Shown one piece after another: positions 26,960-36,361 of a stretch of DNA of 64,000 nt. Location of the stretch: the NCBI RefSeq assembly GCF_029589055.1, contig NZ_JARQZP010000007.1:1922001-1986000 (forward strand), in the 5' to 3' direction. This stretch comes from Vibrio hannami (GTDB lineage: Bacteria > Pseudomonadota > Gammaproteobacteria > Enterobacterales > Vibrionaceae). Below the pieces are notes generated by a model, which ran no database searches, was not told where the DNA came from, and worked only from the letters and a program-made list of their open reading frames with translations. A program made the translations under genes and the position numbers. Each line of letters opens with the position of its first letter. Position 1 is the stretch's first letter.

Positions 26960-29374
26960 TTAGAAGGTTCTGCCGATAGTAAAGGTGAAGAATTCTTCGT
27001 CATCACCCTCATACTTCTTAATTGGTTTAGCAACAGAGAATACTAATGGTCCCATTGGAGACATCCATTGCAACGCTGCACCATATGATGAGCGATAATT
27101 TGTCGGGTCTGAGTAGTCGTAGTAATACTTGTTACCATAGGCAACATTATCGTCTGATAAGTAATCAAACTCTGTATCCCACACACTAGCCATATCATAA
27201 AAAATACTGGTTCGAATCTGGTTCTGGGTTTCTTCCGAAGCAAATGGAGTAGGAACGATAAGCTCAACACTAGCTAACGCAATAGCATTACCACCAACTG
27301 AATCATCAGTGACGATGTAATTTGGGTTATTGGATGCTGATTCGTTGTATACCGCTTTAGGGCCCGCACTGTTAGAACTAAAGCCTCGCAAGGTTGTGAA
27401 ACCACCAGCGAAGAAGTTCTCATAGAACGGGAAGAGGTTATCATTGCCATCAGTCTGGCCATAGCCATTACCATAGCCTAAACGGCCTCTAAGAAGAACC
27501 GTAAACTCATGCTTTTTGGTCAGAGGGAAATACTGTCTGACATCATACTGCGTCTTAAAGTATGGTACGTCTGAACCTGGCGTAGTCATTGTGTAATAGG
27601 CTTTCTGATAGTTACCCGCTGTAGGGAAGTAACCACGGTTCAGGTTATTACGGGTCCAACTCAATGTAACGTCAAAGTCATTAACGTGCAGGTCACCATC
27701 TCCAGTAATATTGGATGCCTGACTTTCCAGGAACTTCTCTATCTGAACATAGGAATCAAGATTAGAGATTTTATTGTTGGTATAACCAATGCCAATTTCG
27801 AAGAAGTTCAACTCATCAAAAGGGAAACCCCAGGTCAACTTGGCACCATAACTTTCGTTGGTATAGTCAACAATACCGGCTTCAGAAGCTTCAAACTGGT
27901 TGTAGAAAACCTTGCCTCCCATACTCACACCATCAAGGTTCCAGTATGGATCGCGATACTCCAGGCTAATGTTCTTTTGGTAGTCGTTCATCATGGCGCT
28001 GATACCAACCCGATCACCAGAGCCAGCAAAGTTATCCTGCTGAAGACCAACCTGGAAACTAACGCCAGACTCCGTACCATATCCGATGCCAAAGTTGATA
28101 CTACCTGAGTTAGCTTCTGTCACACTATACACAAGGTCTACCTGATCATCGGTACCTGGAACACGAACGGTCTGAACGTTGACCTGTTCGAAGAACCCTA
28201 AACGATTTAGACGAGTTTTACCGGTTTCAATCGATTTGGAGTTTAACCAACTACCTTCCATCTGGCGCATTTCACGACGAAGCACTTCATCTTTGGTAAT
28301 GGTGTTGCCTGTGAAACGAATATCTCTTACATAGATACGATTTCCAGCTTCTACGTGAATATTAAGTACCACTTCCTGTTTTTCATCATCGAACTCAGGA
28401 ACGGTAGTAACATTTGGATAGGCATAACCTGCTTCACCTAGTTCACGCTTTATATCTTCTTCAAGGCTGGTAACAAGTGCGCCGTTATAGGTATCGCCGG
28501 CCTCGAAAGGAACCATGCCTTCAAAAACTGCTTTTTTGCCTATTAACTCGCCTTTAAAGTCTACATCCTTCACGGTATATGGCTTACCTTCATCAAGATC
28601 CAGTGTGATGTACACACCTTTCTTGTCTGGAGATATCGCAACCTGAGTGGAATCCACTTTAAACTTCAGATAACCCTGGTTTAAGTAATAAGATTTTAAA
28701 GCTTCAATATCAGCAGCCAATACCTGCTTCTGATACTTATCATCAGCTAAGAAGTTCCACCAGGATACATCTACGTTCAGGTTAAAACGAGATAGCAGCT
28801 CATCGTCGTCAAAAACTTCGTTACCAATGAAGTTAATCTGCTCGATTTTTGCGGATACACCTTCAGTAAACACAAACTTCAAATCAGAGCGGTTACGTGG
28901 CAATGGAGTAACTACAGCCTGCACCGATGCATTATATTTACCGACACTGTAGTAGAAGTCTTCTAGGCCTTTTTCTATCTGACTCAGAGTGGTTCGATCC
29001 AGAGCTTCACCGACACGAATACCAGAAGCTTCGAGGTTCTGTTGAAGCTGCTCCTCTTTTATCGCCTTGTTACCGGAGAAAGAAATACTCGCAATGGTCG
29101 GCCTTTCAAGAACCTGTACGACAAGCACATCACCATCACGTAGCACTTTGATATCTTCATAGTTACCAGAAGCGTAAAGTGCATTTATGATATCCGATAC
29201 CCCTTTTGAATCGAGGGTATCACCAATTCTTACCGGCATTTTTAACAAAGCAGCACCCAGTGCTACCCGTTGTAATCCTTCTACTCTGATATCCTGAACA
29301 ACAAACTCTTCTGCACTTTGCACTGCCGTGCTGACCGCGATAAGAGACGTGAGCAGTATTTGCTTAATAGCCAT
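26960..29374 (-). CDS. bamA: Outer-membrane protein assembly factor BamA
   Basis: 804 residues: signal peptide (about 1-20), five POTRA domains (about 21-420) and a 16-strand beta barrel. The conserved RGF motif of barrel loop 6 is visible in TTLRGFSSNSAGP, and the protein ends in a strand with terminal Phe (FTIGRTF), as required for BAM substrates. Essential for outer-membrane protein insertion. rseP precedes it by 49 bases. Confidence 0.97.
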   Translation of the reverse strand: MAIKQILLTSLIAVSTAVQSAEEFVVQDIRVEGLQRVALGAALLKMPVRIGDTLDSKGVSDIINALYASGNYEDIKVLRDGDVLVVQVLERPTIASISFSGNKAIKEEQLQQNLEASGIRVGEALDRTTLSQIEKGLEDFYYSVGKYNASVQAVVTPLPRNRSDLKFVFTEGVSAKIEQINFIGNEVFDDDELLSRFNLNVDVSWWNFLADDKYQKQVLAADIEALKSYYLNQGYLKFKVDSTQVAISPDKKGVYITLDLDEGKPYTVKDVDFKGELIGKKAVFEGMVPFEAGDTYNGALVTSLEEDIKRELGEAGYAYPNVTTVPEFDDEKQEVVLNIHVEAGNRIYVRDIRFTGNTITKDEVLRREMRQMEGSWLNSKSIETGKTRLNRLGFFEQVNVQTVRVPGTDDQVDLVYSVTEANSGSINFGIGYGTESGVSFQVGLQQDNFAGSGDRVGISAMMNDYQKNISLEYRDPYWNLDGVSMGGKVFYNQFEASEAGIVDYTNESYGAKLTWGFPFDELNFFEIGIGYTNNKISNLDSYVQIEKFLESQASNITGDGDLHVNDFDVTLSWTRNNLNRGYFPTAGNYQKAYYTMTTPGSDVPYFKTQYDVRQYFPLTKKHEFTVLLRGRLGYGNGYGQTDGNDNLFPFYENFFAGGFTTLRGFSSNSAGPKAVYNESASNNPNYIVTDDSVGGNAIALASVELIVPTPFASEETQNQIRTSIFYDMASVWDTEFDYLSDDNVAYGNKYYYDYSDPTNYRSSYGAALQWMSPMGPLVFSVAKPIKKYEGDDEEFFTFTIGRTF

Positions 29375-29423
29375 ACTTATTGTGATTATTCCTTACTACA
29401 ATACCTTGTATATCTATTTGATA

Positions 29424-30782
29424 TTACAGGCGCATAAAGTCGTTAAAAATTGCAACTGCCATCAGCGAAAATATAACTGCTCCGCCAATACGGAATCCTA
29501 CTTCCTGAACCTTCTCAGGAACAGGTTTACGGATAATGGCCTCAATTGCATAAAACAGCAAATGTCCGCCATCTAATATAGGCAGCGGCATCAAATTTAT
29601 GATTCCCAGGTTAACACTGATCAGAGCCAGGAAGCCCAAAAAGTAGACCAGACCATAATCAGCGGTTGCTCCAGCACCTTTGGCAATAGAGATGGGGCCA
29701 CTCAGGTTCTCTATTCCAACATGGCCTACAACCAGCTTTTTCAGCATAGTAAATGTCAGTTCAATTACCTGACCTGTTTTCTCAACAGACTTACCAATCG
29801 CTTCTATGACACCGTATTTCAGTTCAAATTTATGCTCTTCTGGCCACTCTCCCACCTGCGGGGCAATACCAGCGAAGCCTATTGTTCGATTATCTGAAAC
29901 TATTTTGGCTTCGGGAACCAGAATAAGTTCCATCGTTTCGCCTGAACGTTCAATTTTTACGCTAACTGGCTTGTTCGGTGAGCTCTGTATTGTTTCGACA
30001 ATCTGGCTCCAATCAGTAATCTCAATGCCATCAAGCTCAAGTAACTTATCTCCGGCCTGCATACCCGCACTGTGTGCAGCTCCACCTTCTGTCACCTGAC
30101 TGATAACATTAAATACTTCTGGTCGGTATGGCTGGAAACCTAAAGTCGCCATAACAGATTCAGTTTCCGGATCGAACTCCCAATTACGTGTATCCAGAAT
30201 CTTCTGCTCTTCTAACCCTACTCCACCTTCCGGAGTAACGGTTAATGTAATATGCTCATCACCGATATGACCTACTAATCCCATATTGACTGATTCCCAG
30301 TCTCTGGTTCGGTGCCCCGCAACAGAAAGAATCTCCATTCCCGGTTTAATATCTGCCTGAGCAACGATTGAGTTAGGTGTTACCTGCCCAATTACAGGTT
30401 TAACCGCTGGCACTCCAATAAGAAATATCAGCCAATAAGCAAAAATGGCAAACAGAAAGTTAAATATCGGGCCAGCTGCAACGATGGATGTTCTCTGCCA
30501 AAGCGGCTTTTGATCGAAAGCGAAAGGCTTATCCTTCTCCGAAAGGTCATCAATGCGCCCATCCAGCATTTTCACGAACCCACCTAAGGGGATCATTGAA
30601 ATGGTATATTCTGTTCCATCTTTGCCGATTTTGCGCCAGATCGCCCGTCCAAAGCCAATAGAAAATTTTTCGACTCTAACGCCGCATTTTCTTGCAACCC
30701 AAAAATGCCCAAACTCATGTACCGCTACAAGGATACCCAGTGCAACAACGAAGCTGACTGCATTCCATAAAAAACCTGTCAT
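29424..30782 (-). CDS. rseP: Site-2 protease RseP
   Basis: Intramembrane zinc protease that cuts the anti-sigma-E factor RseA after DegS, releasing the envelope stress sigma factor; also clears signal peptides. 452 residues. The HEFGH zinc motif lies in the first membrane segment, two PDZ domains fill about 115-310, and the third ligand motif NLMPLPILDGGH lies in a late segment. It overlaps the dxr stop by four bases. Confidence 0.96.
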   Translation of the reverse strand: MTGFLWNAVSFVVALGILVAVHEFGHFWVARKCGVRVEKFSIGFGRAIWRKIGKDGTEYTISMIPLGGFVKMLDGRIDDLSEKDKPFAFDQKPLWQRTSIVAAGPIFNFLFAIFAYWLIFLIGVPAVKPVIGQVTPNSIVAQADIKPGMEILSVAGHRTRDWESVNMGLVGHIGDEHITLTVTPEGGVGLEEQKILDTRNWEFDPETESVMATLGFQPYRPEVFNVISQVTEGGAAHSAGMQAGDKLLELDGIEITDWSQIVETIQSSPNKPVSVKIERSGETMELILVPEAKIVSDNRTIGFAGIAPQVGEWPEEHKFELKYGVIEAIGKSVEKTGQVIELTFTMLKKLVVGHVGIENLSGPISIAKGAGATADYGLVYFLGFLALISVNLGIINLMPLPILDGGHLLFYAIEAIIRKPVPEKVQEVGFRIGGAVIFSLMAVAIFNDFMRL

Positions 30783-31987
30783 GATAAACGCGCTCTAACG
30801 ATCTCTTCCGCCTGTAGTCTTGCCATTCTATCTACCTCAACCAAGCTTTCCAAGCAATGTTCATCTAGTTGACTCAATCCTGAGCTCGCTTTTTTAAGTA
30901 CCAGTTCATTGACAACAGCGATATCAGTAAAGTTCAGACCTTTATTCAAAAAGGCGTCTACAGCGATTTCGTTTGCTGCGTTCAAACTGGTTGTCGCATG
31001 TTGACCAAGATAACAAGCTTCGATAGCCAGCTTCAGGCACGGGTAACGCTGAAAATCAGGCTGAATGAAAGACAACTCACCAACTTTAGTGAAATCGAGG
31101 TGACTAACACCCGCGGAGATTCGCTCTGGGTAAGACATAGTCAAAGCTATCGGCGTACACATATCCGGTTCACCCATTTGGGCAAGAACAGAACCATCTT
31201 TGTATTGCACCATTGAGTGAATAACCGACTGGGGATGAACAATAACCTGAAGCTGTTCTTTATTGCAGTTAAACAGCCATTTAGCTTCGATATATTCCAA
31301 CCCCTTGTTCATCATGGTAGCTGAATCGACGGAAATCTTAGGCCCCATAGACCAGTTAGGGTGTGCTATTGCCTGCTTAGGCGTTACCGTTTGAAGCTCG
31401 TTAACATCTGTATAACGGAAAGGCCCGCCAGATCCTGTCAGCAAGATTTTATCTATACCATGAGATTCAAGCTGACAATGGCCTAGCGTAGTTTGCACCG
31501 ATTCTGGTAAACATTGAAAAATAGCATTGTGTTCACTATCAACAGGAAGAAGCTCAGCACCGTACTTTTGAACCGCATCAATAAAAAGCTGACCGGACAT
31601 TACCAGAGCTTCTTTGTTAGCAAGCAACACACGTTTTCCGGCTTTCACCGCAGCCATAGTAGGAAGCAACCCGGCAGCACCAACGATGGCAGCCATCACA
31701 GAGTCAACCTCGTCCAGAGAAGCAAGCTGACACATGCCTTCCACACCAGCCAGAACTTCAGTGTTCAGATTCAGGTTTCTTAGCTCAGCTCTTAACTCAT
31801 TCGCAGCTTTCAAATCAAACATAGCAGCGTACTTAGGACGCCAGGTCAGGCAAAGCTGGACCATATGCTTAACGTTACTTCCTGCAGCTAAAGCAGTAAT
31901 CTCAAATTGTTCAGGGTTCTCAGCTACCACCTTCAGAGTACTGGTACCTATAGATCCAGTCGCTCCGAGTATCGTCAATTTACGCAT
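30779..31987 (-). CDS. dxr: 1-deoxy-D-xylulose 5-phosphate reductoisomerase
   Basis: Second step of the MEP isoprenoid pathway, NADPH-dependent conversion of DXP to MEP. 402 residues. The GATGSIGTSTL dinucleotide loop is at the N-terminus; LPVDSEHNAIFQ and SGGPFR form the metal and substrate site, with NWSMGPKISVDSATMMNKGLE across the hinge. The pathway's first enzyme, dxs, is encoded at the right end of the window. Confidence 0.97.
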   Translation of the reverse strand: MRKLTILGATGSIGTSTLKVVAENPEQFEITALAAGSNVKHMVQLCLTWRPKYAAMFDLKAANELRAELRNLNLNTEVLAGVEGMCQLASLDEVDSVMAAIVGAAGLLPTMAAVKAGKRVLLANKEALVMSGQLFIDAVQKYGAELLPVDSEHNAIFQCLPESVQTTLGHCQLESHGIDKILLTGSGGPFRYTDVNELQTVTPKQAIAHPNWSMGPKISVDSATMMNKGLEYIEAKWLFNCNKEQLQVIVHPQSVIHSMVQYKDGSVLAQMGEPDMCTPIALTMSYPERISAGVSHLDFTKVGELSFIQPDFQRYPCLKLAIEACYLGQHATTSLNAANEIAVDAFLNKGLNFTDIAVVNELVLKKASSGLSQLDEHCLESLVEVDRMARLQAEEIVRARLS

Positions 31988-32032
31988 TTGATATTCTAGT
32001 GTCTGCCAATGAGTGGATAAGTAGATTACTCA

Positions 32033-32063
32033 AGTGAGTTCAGGAAAACTCCCTGAACTCACT
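32033..32063 (-). other. Hairpin at the cdsA stop codon
   Basis: Perfect 12-base arms AGTGAGTTCAGG / CCTGAACTCACT with a seven-base loop. There is no T tract, so it may stabilise or process the mRNA between cdsA and dxr rather than terminate it. Confidence 0.6.
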
Positions 32064-32904
32064 AAAGTGTGAAATAAAGCAATGTAAAAACAGGAAATGC
32101 AGCTGTTAAGCTGTCGATCCTATCCAGCATGCCGCCATGTCCGGGAATAATATTGCTACTGTCTTTTATTCCTGCAACACGCTTAAACATACTCTCAACT
32201 AAATCTCCAAGAACAGATATCACAACCGTTACAGCCATGATAAGCATCATTGTTCCTGTACTGGAGAAGGAAAGCTCAAAGAAATGATTAGCACCCAGGC
32301 CAACAATAAATGCTGTGACAATGCCACCTAGCAAACCTTCAATGGTTTTGTTAGGGCTCACCTTAGGCGCCATTTTTCGTTTACCAAATGACTTACCAGC
32401 AAAGTAAGCACCGCTATCTGCTGCCCAAACTATCAGGCAGACAAAAAGCACCAACTTACCGCCGTAATATGGGTTGGCACTGATATCCTGAGCACGAAGC
32501 AGAACAATACTCCAAAAGAATGGAATAAGCGTCAACATACCAAATAACTGACGCGACAATTTAGAGTCTTCCCAGGTGACTGTAGAGCGTGGGTAGGTGA
32601 TAGCCAGGCCGCTGGCAACGATCCACCATATAGTAGCAATCACCAGCATAAACAAGTGCTCTGTTGCAACAATATTCATGCTCATAATATCGGACGGAAT
32701 CACTATGTAGCTGACAGCAAAAGCGATAAGAGTCGGAATCATAGCCAGGTATCGGGACTTGCTGCCAGTAAACTGCGCCCACTCCCAAAAGCCAATGACT
32801 GTTACCGCTGCTAGAACGAGAAGAAAATAAGGAAATGATAATTCAAAAATAGCTAATACCGCTAAAGGCGCAAGAATTAATGCGGTAATGATTCGTTGTT
32901 TCAA
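32062..32904 (-). CDS. cdsA: Phosphatidate cytidylyltransferase
   Basis: Makes CDP-diacylglycerol from phosphatidic acid and CTP, the branch point for phospholipids. 280 residues with about seven membrane segments and the C-terminal CDS signature around KRVAGIKDSSNIIPGHGG followed by MLDRIDSL. A 12-base stem hairpin (32033-32063) overlaps its stop codon. uppS is 11 bases upstream. Confidence 0.95.
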   Translation of the reverse strand: MKQRIITALILAPLAVLAIFELSFPYFLLVLAAVTVIGFWEWAQFTGSKSRYLAMIPTLIAFAVSYIVIPSDIMSMNIVATEHLFMLVIATIWWIVASGLAITYPRSTVTWEDSKLSRQLFGMLTLIPFFWSIVLLRAQDISANPYYGGKLVLFVCLIVWAADSGAYFAGKSFGKRKMAPKVSPNKTIEGLLGGIVTAFIVGLGANHFFELSFSSTGTMMLIMAVTVVISVLGDLVESMFKRVAGIKDSSNIIPGHGGMLDRIDSLTAAFPVFTLLYFTL

Positions 32905-32914
32905 GTGATTTACC

Positions 32915-33667
32915 CTAGCTTGTTATCAGCGCTTTGATCTGCTCACCAGTACAGCCAAAACGTCTCTCTCGATTAATAAACCATGACACAGCCTCTGACA
33001 GGCTGTTCTCATCAAAATCTGGCCAGAACTCGGGTGTAAAGTAAAGTTCAGCATACGCAAGTTGCCAAAGCATAAAGTTGCTAATACGGCACTCACCGCT
33101 GGTACGAATCAACAGATCTACTTCCGGTAAATCTGACATTGTCAGGTTGTCACCAATAAGTCCCTCTGAGATATCATCCAGATCTATCTCATTTTGTTTC
33201 ACTTTACGAGCAATCGTTCTTGTCGCTTCAGTGATATCCCACTTACCACCATAGTTAGCCGCGATGTTCACAACCATACCGGTGTTGTTTGAAGTTAGCT
33301 TCTCTGCCTCTGCAATTTTGCTTTGCAGACGTTCGTTAAATTTTGACTTATCACCAATAACCCTAAGCTGGAGATTATTTTTATGTAAGTTTTTGGCTTC
33401 TTTAGATAACGCGCTAATAAAAAGGTCCATTAGCAGGTTTACTTCTTCTGCCGGACGCTTCCAGTTCTCACTACTAAATGCAAATAGTGTAATAGCGTTG
33501 ATACCTAGTTTTGCCGCAGCAGTAATGGTTTTTCTTACCGCTTTAGCTCCAGCTCGATGTCCAAATACGCGAGGCTTTCCTTTCGATTTAGCCCAACGGC
33601 CATTACCATCCATGATGACGGCAATATGTTTAGGAAAATACTCAGGTGTTACTTGTGTTTCAGACAT
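32915..33667 (-). CDS. uppS: Undecaprenyl diphosphate synthase (cis type)
   Basis: Builds the C55 carrier lipid for peptidoglycan and O-antigen from FPP and IPP. 250 residues from ATG 33667; a longer frame to 33724 runs into the upstream terminator. The conserved IMDGNGRWAKSKG motif with catalytic Asp, GHRAGAKAVR, FSSENWKRP and the C-terminal RTSGECRISNF and AELYFTPEFWPDF blocks are present. Confidence 0.96.
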   Translation of the reverse strand: MSETQVTPEYFPKHIAVIMDGNGRWAKSKGKPRVFGHRAGAKAVRKTITAAAKLGINAITLFAFSSENWKRPAEEVNLLMDLFISALSKEAKNLHKNNLQLRVIGDKSKFNERLQSKIAEAEKLTSNNTGMVVNIAANYGGKWDITEATRTIARKVKQNEIDLDDISEGLIGDNLTMSDLPEVDLLIRTSGECRISNFMLWQLAYAELYFTPEFWPDFDENSLSEAVSWFINRERRFGCTGEQIKALITS

Positions 33668-33708
33668 AAAGAATTTCAGTGGTGTAGATAGGTTGGGGAT
33701 GATAACAC

Positions 33709-33742
33709 AAAAAAAACGCTGCACTGCATGTACAGCGTTTTT
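33709..33742 (-). terminator. Terminator between frr and uppS
   Basis: AAAAACGCTGTACATGC/GTGCAGCGTTTTT-type stem followed by eight T on the minus strand; separates the translation genes from the lipid and envelope genes. Confidence 0.8.
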
Positions 33743-33768
33743 ATGTGATTAAAGGTAGTAGAGTCTGA

Positions 33769-34326
33769 TTAAACTTCCATCAGCTCTTTTTCTTTTACAG
33801 CTAAAGCTTCATCAACTTTCTTGATTGCTGCATCAGTGATTTTTTGAATCTCGTCTTGTGCTTTGCGATCTTCATCTTCAGAGATTTCTTTCTCTTTAAG
33901 AAGTCCTTTTAGATCACTGTTAGCATCACGGCGGATATTACGAATAGCTACACGACCATTCTCAGCTTCACCGCGTACAATCTTAACCAGATCCTTACGA
34001 CGTTCTTCTGTTAGTGGCGGTAGAGGAACACGAATCACAGTACCAGCTGACATAGGGTTTAGACCAAGGTCAGACATCATGATCGCTTTTTCTACTTTTG
34101 GTGCAAGCTCTTTGTCAAACACAGTAATAGCCAGAGTGCGCGCGTCTTCTGCAACAACGTTTGCAACCTGATTAAGCGGAGTCGCTGCACCGTAGTACTC
34201 AACAGAGATACCAGATAGCAGACTTGGATGCGCACGACCTGTGCGAATTTTTGTCAGGTTGTTTTTTAGCGCTTCTACGCTTTTTTCCATGCGCTCTTGA
34301 GCGTCTTGTTTGATTTCGTCAATCAC
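33769..34326 (-). CDS. frr: Ribosome recycling factor
   Basis: Splits post-termination ribosomes together with EF-G. 185 residues, full length; three-helix body with the conserved KIRTGRAHPSLL, RVPLPPLTEERRKDLVK and ARVAIRN-type segments. It lies 35 bases after pyrH, in the universal order rpsB-tsf-pyrH-frr. Confidence 0.97.
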   Translation of the reverse strand: MIDEIKQDAQERMEKSVEALKNNLTKIRTGRAHPSLLSGISVEYYGAATPLNQVANVVAEDARTLAITVFDKELAPKVEKAIMMSDLGLNPMSAGTVIRVPLPPLTEERRKDLVKIVRGEAENGRVAIRNIRRDANSDLKGLLKEKEISEDEDRKAQDEIQKITDAAIKKVDEALAVKEKELMEV

Positions 34327-34361
34327 GTTTTCACCTTAATTTTTAATTTTCGGCAAGTCCG

Positions 34362-35096
34362 TTATTCAGCACTTTCGCAAATTAAAGTACCTTCGGCCTC
34401 ACCCATTACCACGCGACGTAATGCGCCTGGCTTATTCATATTGAATACGCGGATAGGCATTTTGTGGTCTCTCGCCAATGTAAATGCCGCTAGATCCATT
34501 ACTTTCAGTTCTTTTTCAAGAACAGCGCTATAAGATAGCTTATCATACAGCTCTGCATCCGGGTTTGCCACTGGATCAGCAGTAAATACACCATCTACTT
34601 TTGTAGCTTTAAGCACAACATCCGCTTCAATCTCAATTCCGCGCAAACAAGCAGCAGAATCAGTAGTAAAGAATGGGTTGCCAGTACCTGCCGAGAAGAT
34701 TACCACTCGACCCTGACGAAGCTGAGAAATAGCATCGGCCCAGTTGTAATCATCACAAACACCATTTAGTGGAATAGCGGACATCACACGAGCATTCACG
34801 TACGCACGATGAAGAGCATCACGCATTGCCAGACCGTTCATAACCGTCGCTAGCATACCCATGTGATCGCCAACCACGCGGTTCATACCAGCTTCAGCAA
34901 GGCCAGCACCACGGAATAGGTTACCACCACCAATAACAAGACCTACCTGAACTCCTAGTTCTACCAGTTCTTTAACTTCCTGAGCCATACGGTCTAGAAC
35001 CGCAGGGTCGATACCGAAGCCCTCTTCACCTTGAAGAGCCTCACCACTTAGTTTTAGCAGAATACGCTGATATGCAGGTTTTGGATTTGTTGTCAT
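34362..35096 (-). CDS. pyrH: UMP kinase
   Basis: Phosphorylates UMP to UDP; hexameric, GTP-activated and UTP-inhibited. 244 residues, amino-acid kinase fold: ILLKLSGEAL at the N-terminus, VIGGGNLFRGA, DHMGMLATVMNGLA and FSAGTGNPFFTTDSAACLR. UMP is also the product of Upp encoded in this window. Confidence 0.97.
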   Translation of the reverse strand: MTTNPKPAYQRILLKLSGEALQGEEGFGIDPAVLDRMAQEVKELVELGVQVGLVIGGGNLFRGAGLAEAGMNRVVGDHMGMLATVMNGLAMRDALHRAYVNARVMSAIPLNGVCDDYNWADAISQLRQGRVVIFSAGTGNPFFTTDSAACLRGIEIEADVVLKATKVDGVFTADPVANPDAELYDKLSYSAVLEKELKVMDLAAFTLARDHKMPIRVFNMNKPGALRRVVMGEAEGTLICESAE

Positions 35097-35149
35097 GGAG
35101 TGTTCCTTCCAAACGTTTTGATTAACATTGATGGATTAAAGCTATCTTG

Positions 35150-35222
35150 GGTTAAAGGTGACAGAACGGACTTCGTCCTACAGGTCTCAGCCTATAACAA
35201 TAATCTGTAACCTGTAACCTAA
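35150..35222. repeat. Dispersed intergenic repeat with GGAC/GTCC hairpin and CTGTAAC units
   Basis: GTTAAAGGTGACAG, the hairpin CGGACTTCGTCC, TACAGGT and two CTGTAAC units lie in the 255-base tsf-pyrH gap. The left half closely matches 54350-54380 after xni. The stretch 35223-35296 is AT-rich with ACTAACTATT/ACTAACTAAT repeats. Confidence 0.6.
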
Positions 35223-35296
35223 CTTCAATTCATCAGTATTAACCACTAACTATTAATTACTAACTAATAATTGTGTAACTTAATCAAATATTTTTC

Positions 35297-35332
35297 AAAA
35301 AAAACCGCAGCTTCATAAGCTACGGTCTTTTC
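35297..35332 (-). terminator. Terminator after tsf
   Basis: Minus-strand GACCGTAGCTTATGAAGCTGCGGTT hairpin (stem ACCGTAGCTT/AAGCTGCGGT, one mismatch) with eight T. Confidence 0.8.
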
Positions 35333-35351
35333 AAAGCGAGAACTCTAAGGA

Positions 35352-36194
35352 TTAACCCTTCTGAGCCGCTGCAACTTCTTCAGCGAAGCTCATTTCTTCT
35401 TTCTTCTCAATACCTTCACCTACTTCTAGGCGAACGAAAGTAGAAACAGAAGCGCCACGCTCTTTAAGAATTTCACCAACAGATTTCTTTGGTTCCATTA
35501 CGAAAGCCTGACCAGTCAGAGAGATTTCGCCAGTGAATTTCTTCATACGGCCGATAACCATTTTCTCTGCGATTTCAGCTGGCTTGCCTTCGTTCATAGC
35601 AATCTCAACCTGAACAGCTTTCTCTTTTTCTACTACGTCAGCTGGTACGTCTTCTGGGTTAACGTACTCTGGACGAGAAGCAGCAACGTGCATTGCAACG
35701 TGCTTAAGAGTTTCTGCATCGCCTTCACCAGCAACAACAACACCGATTTTCTCACCGTGACGGTAAGTAGCTAGTGCAGCACCTTCAACGTACTGTACGC
35801 GACGGATGTTGATGTTTTCACCGATTTTAGCAACAAGAGCAACACGCTCTTCTTCGAACTTAGCTACTAGCTCTTCAACAGAAGCTTTAGAAGCTAGAGC
35901 TTCAGCAGCAACTTTCTCAGCAAATGCAGTGAAGTTACCATCTTTAGCAACGAAGTCAGTCTGACAGTTAACTTCAAGAAGTACAGCAACGCCGTCAGCT
36001 TCTTTGATGATGATTGCACCTTCAGCAGCTACGTTACCTGCTTTCTTAGCAGCTTTAGCAGCACCTGATTTGCGCATGTTTTCAATTGCTAGTTCGATGT
36101 CGCCGTTAGTTTCAACAAGCGCTTTTTTACATTCCATCATGCCTGCGCCAGTGCGGTCGCGCAGTTCTTTTACTAGAGCAGCAGTAACAGCCAT
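35352..36194 (-). CDS. tsf: Translation elongation factor Ts
   Basis: Nucleotide exchange factor for EF-Tu. 280 residues. N-terminal UBA-like domain with LRDRTGAGMMECKKAL, the TDFVAK motif that pushes into the EF-Tu Mg site, then two core subdomains. It follows rpsB after 167 bases that contain two RNA hairpins. Confidence 0.97.
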   Translation of the reverse strand: MAVTAALVKELRDRTGAGMMECKKALVETNGDIELAIENMRKSGAAKAAKKAGNVAAEGAIIIKEADGVAVLLEVNCQTDFVAKDGNFTAFAEKVAAEALASKASVEELVAKFEEERVALVAKIGENINIRRVQYVEGAALATYRHGEKIGVVVAGEGDAETLKHVAMHVAASRPEYVNPEDVPADVVEKEKAVQVEIAMNEGKPAEIAEKMVIGRMKKFTGEISLTGQAFVMEPKKSVGEILKERGASVSTFVRLEVGEGIEKKEEMSFAEEVAAAQKG

Positions 36195-36224
36195 TCTCTA
36201 TTCCTCAGTTGGTTCTGGATAAGA

Positions 36225-36257
36225 TAAAAATCAGGGGCCTCTATTTTGGCCCCTGAT
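36225..36257 (-). terminator. Attenuator-like hairpin between rpsB and tsf
   Basis: Minus-strand ATCAGGGGCC / GGCCCCTGAT stem, eight-base loop, followed by TTTTTAT. It likely lowers tsf transcription relative to rpsB. Confidence 0.7.
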
Positions 36258-36268
36258 GCTAACTATAA

Positions 36269-36334
36269 CTTAGTTTATGTTTAAACCGTGTTTCAGGAAA
36301 TGGATTTCCTTCTCTTAGCTTCACATAAACTAAG
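36269..36334. other. Long-range inverted repeat in the rpsB-tsf spacer
   Basis: Perfect 12-base arms CTTAGTTTATGT / ACATAAACTAAG 42 bases apart, with a smaller GGAAATGGATTTCC palindrome inside. Together they would fold into an extended stem in the rpsB-tsf mRNA, perhaps a processing site. Confidence 0.6.
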
Positions 36335-36361
36335 TGAGACGTCAGAGTCCGCTATTGCTAA

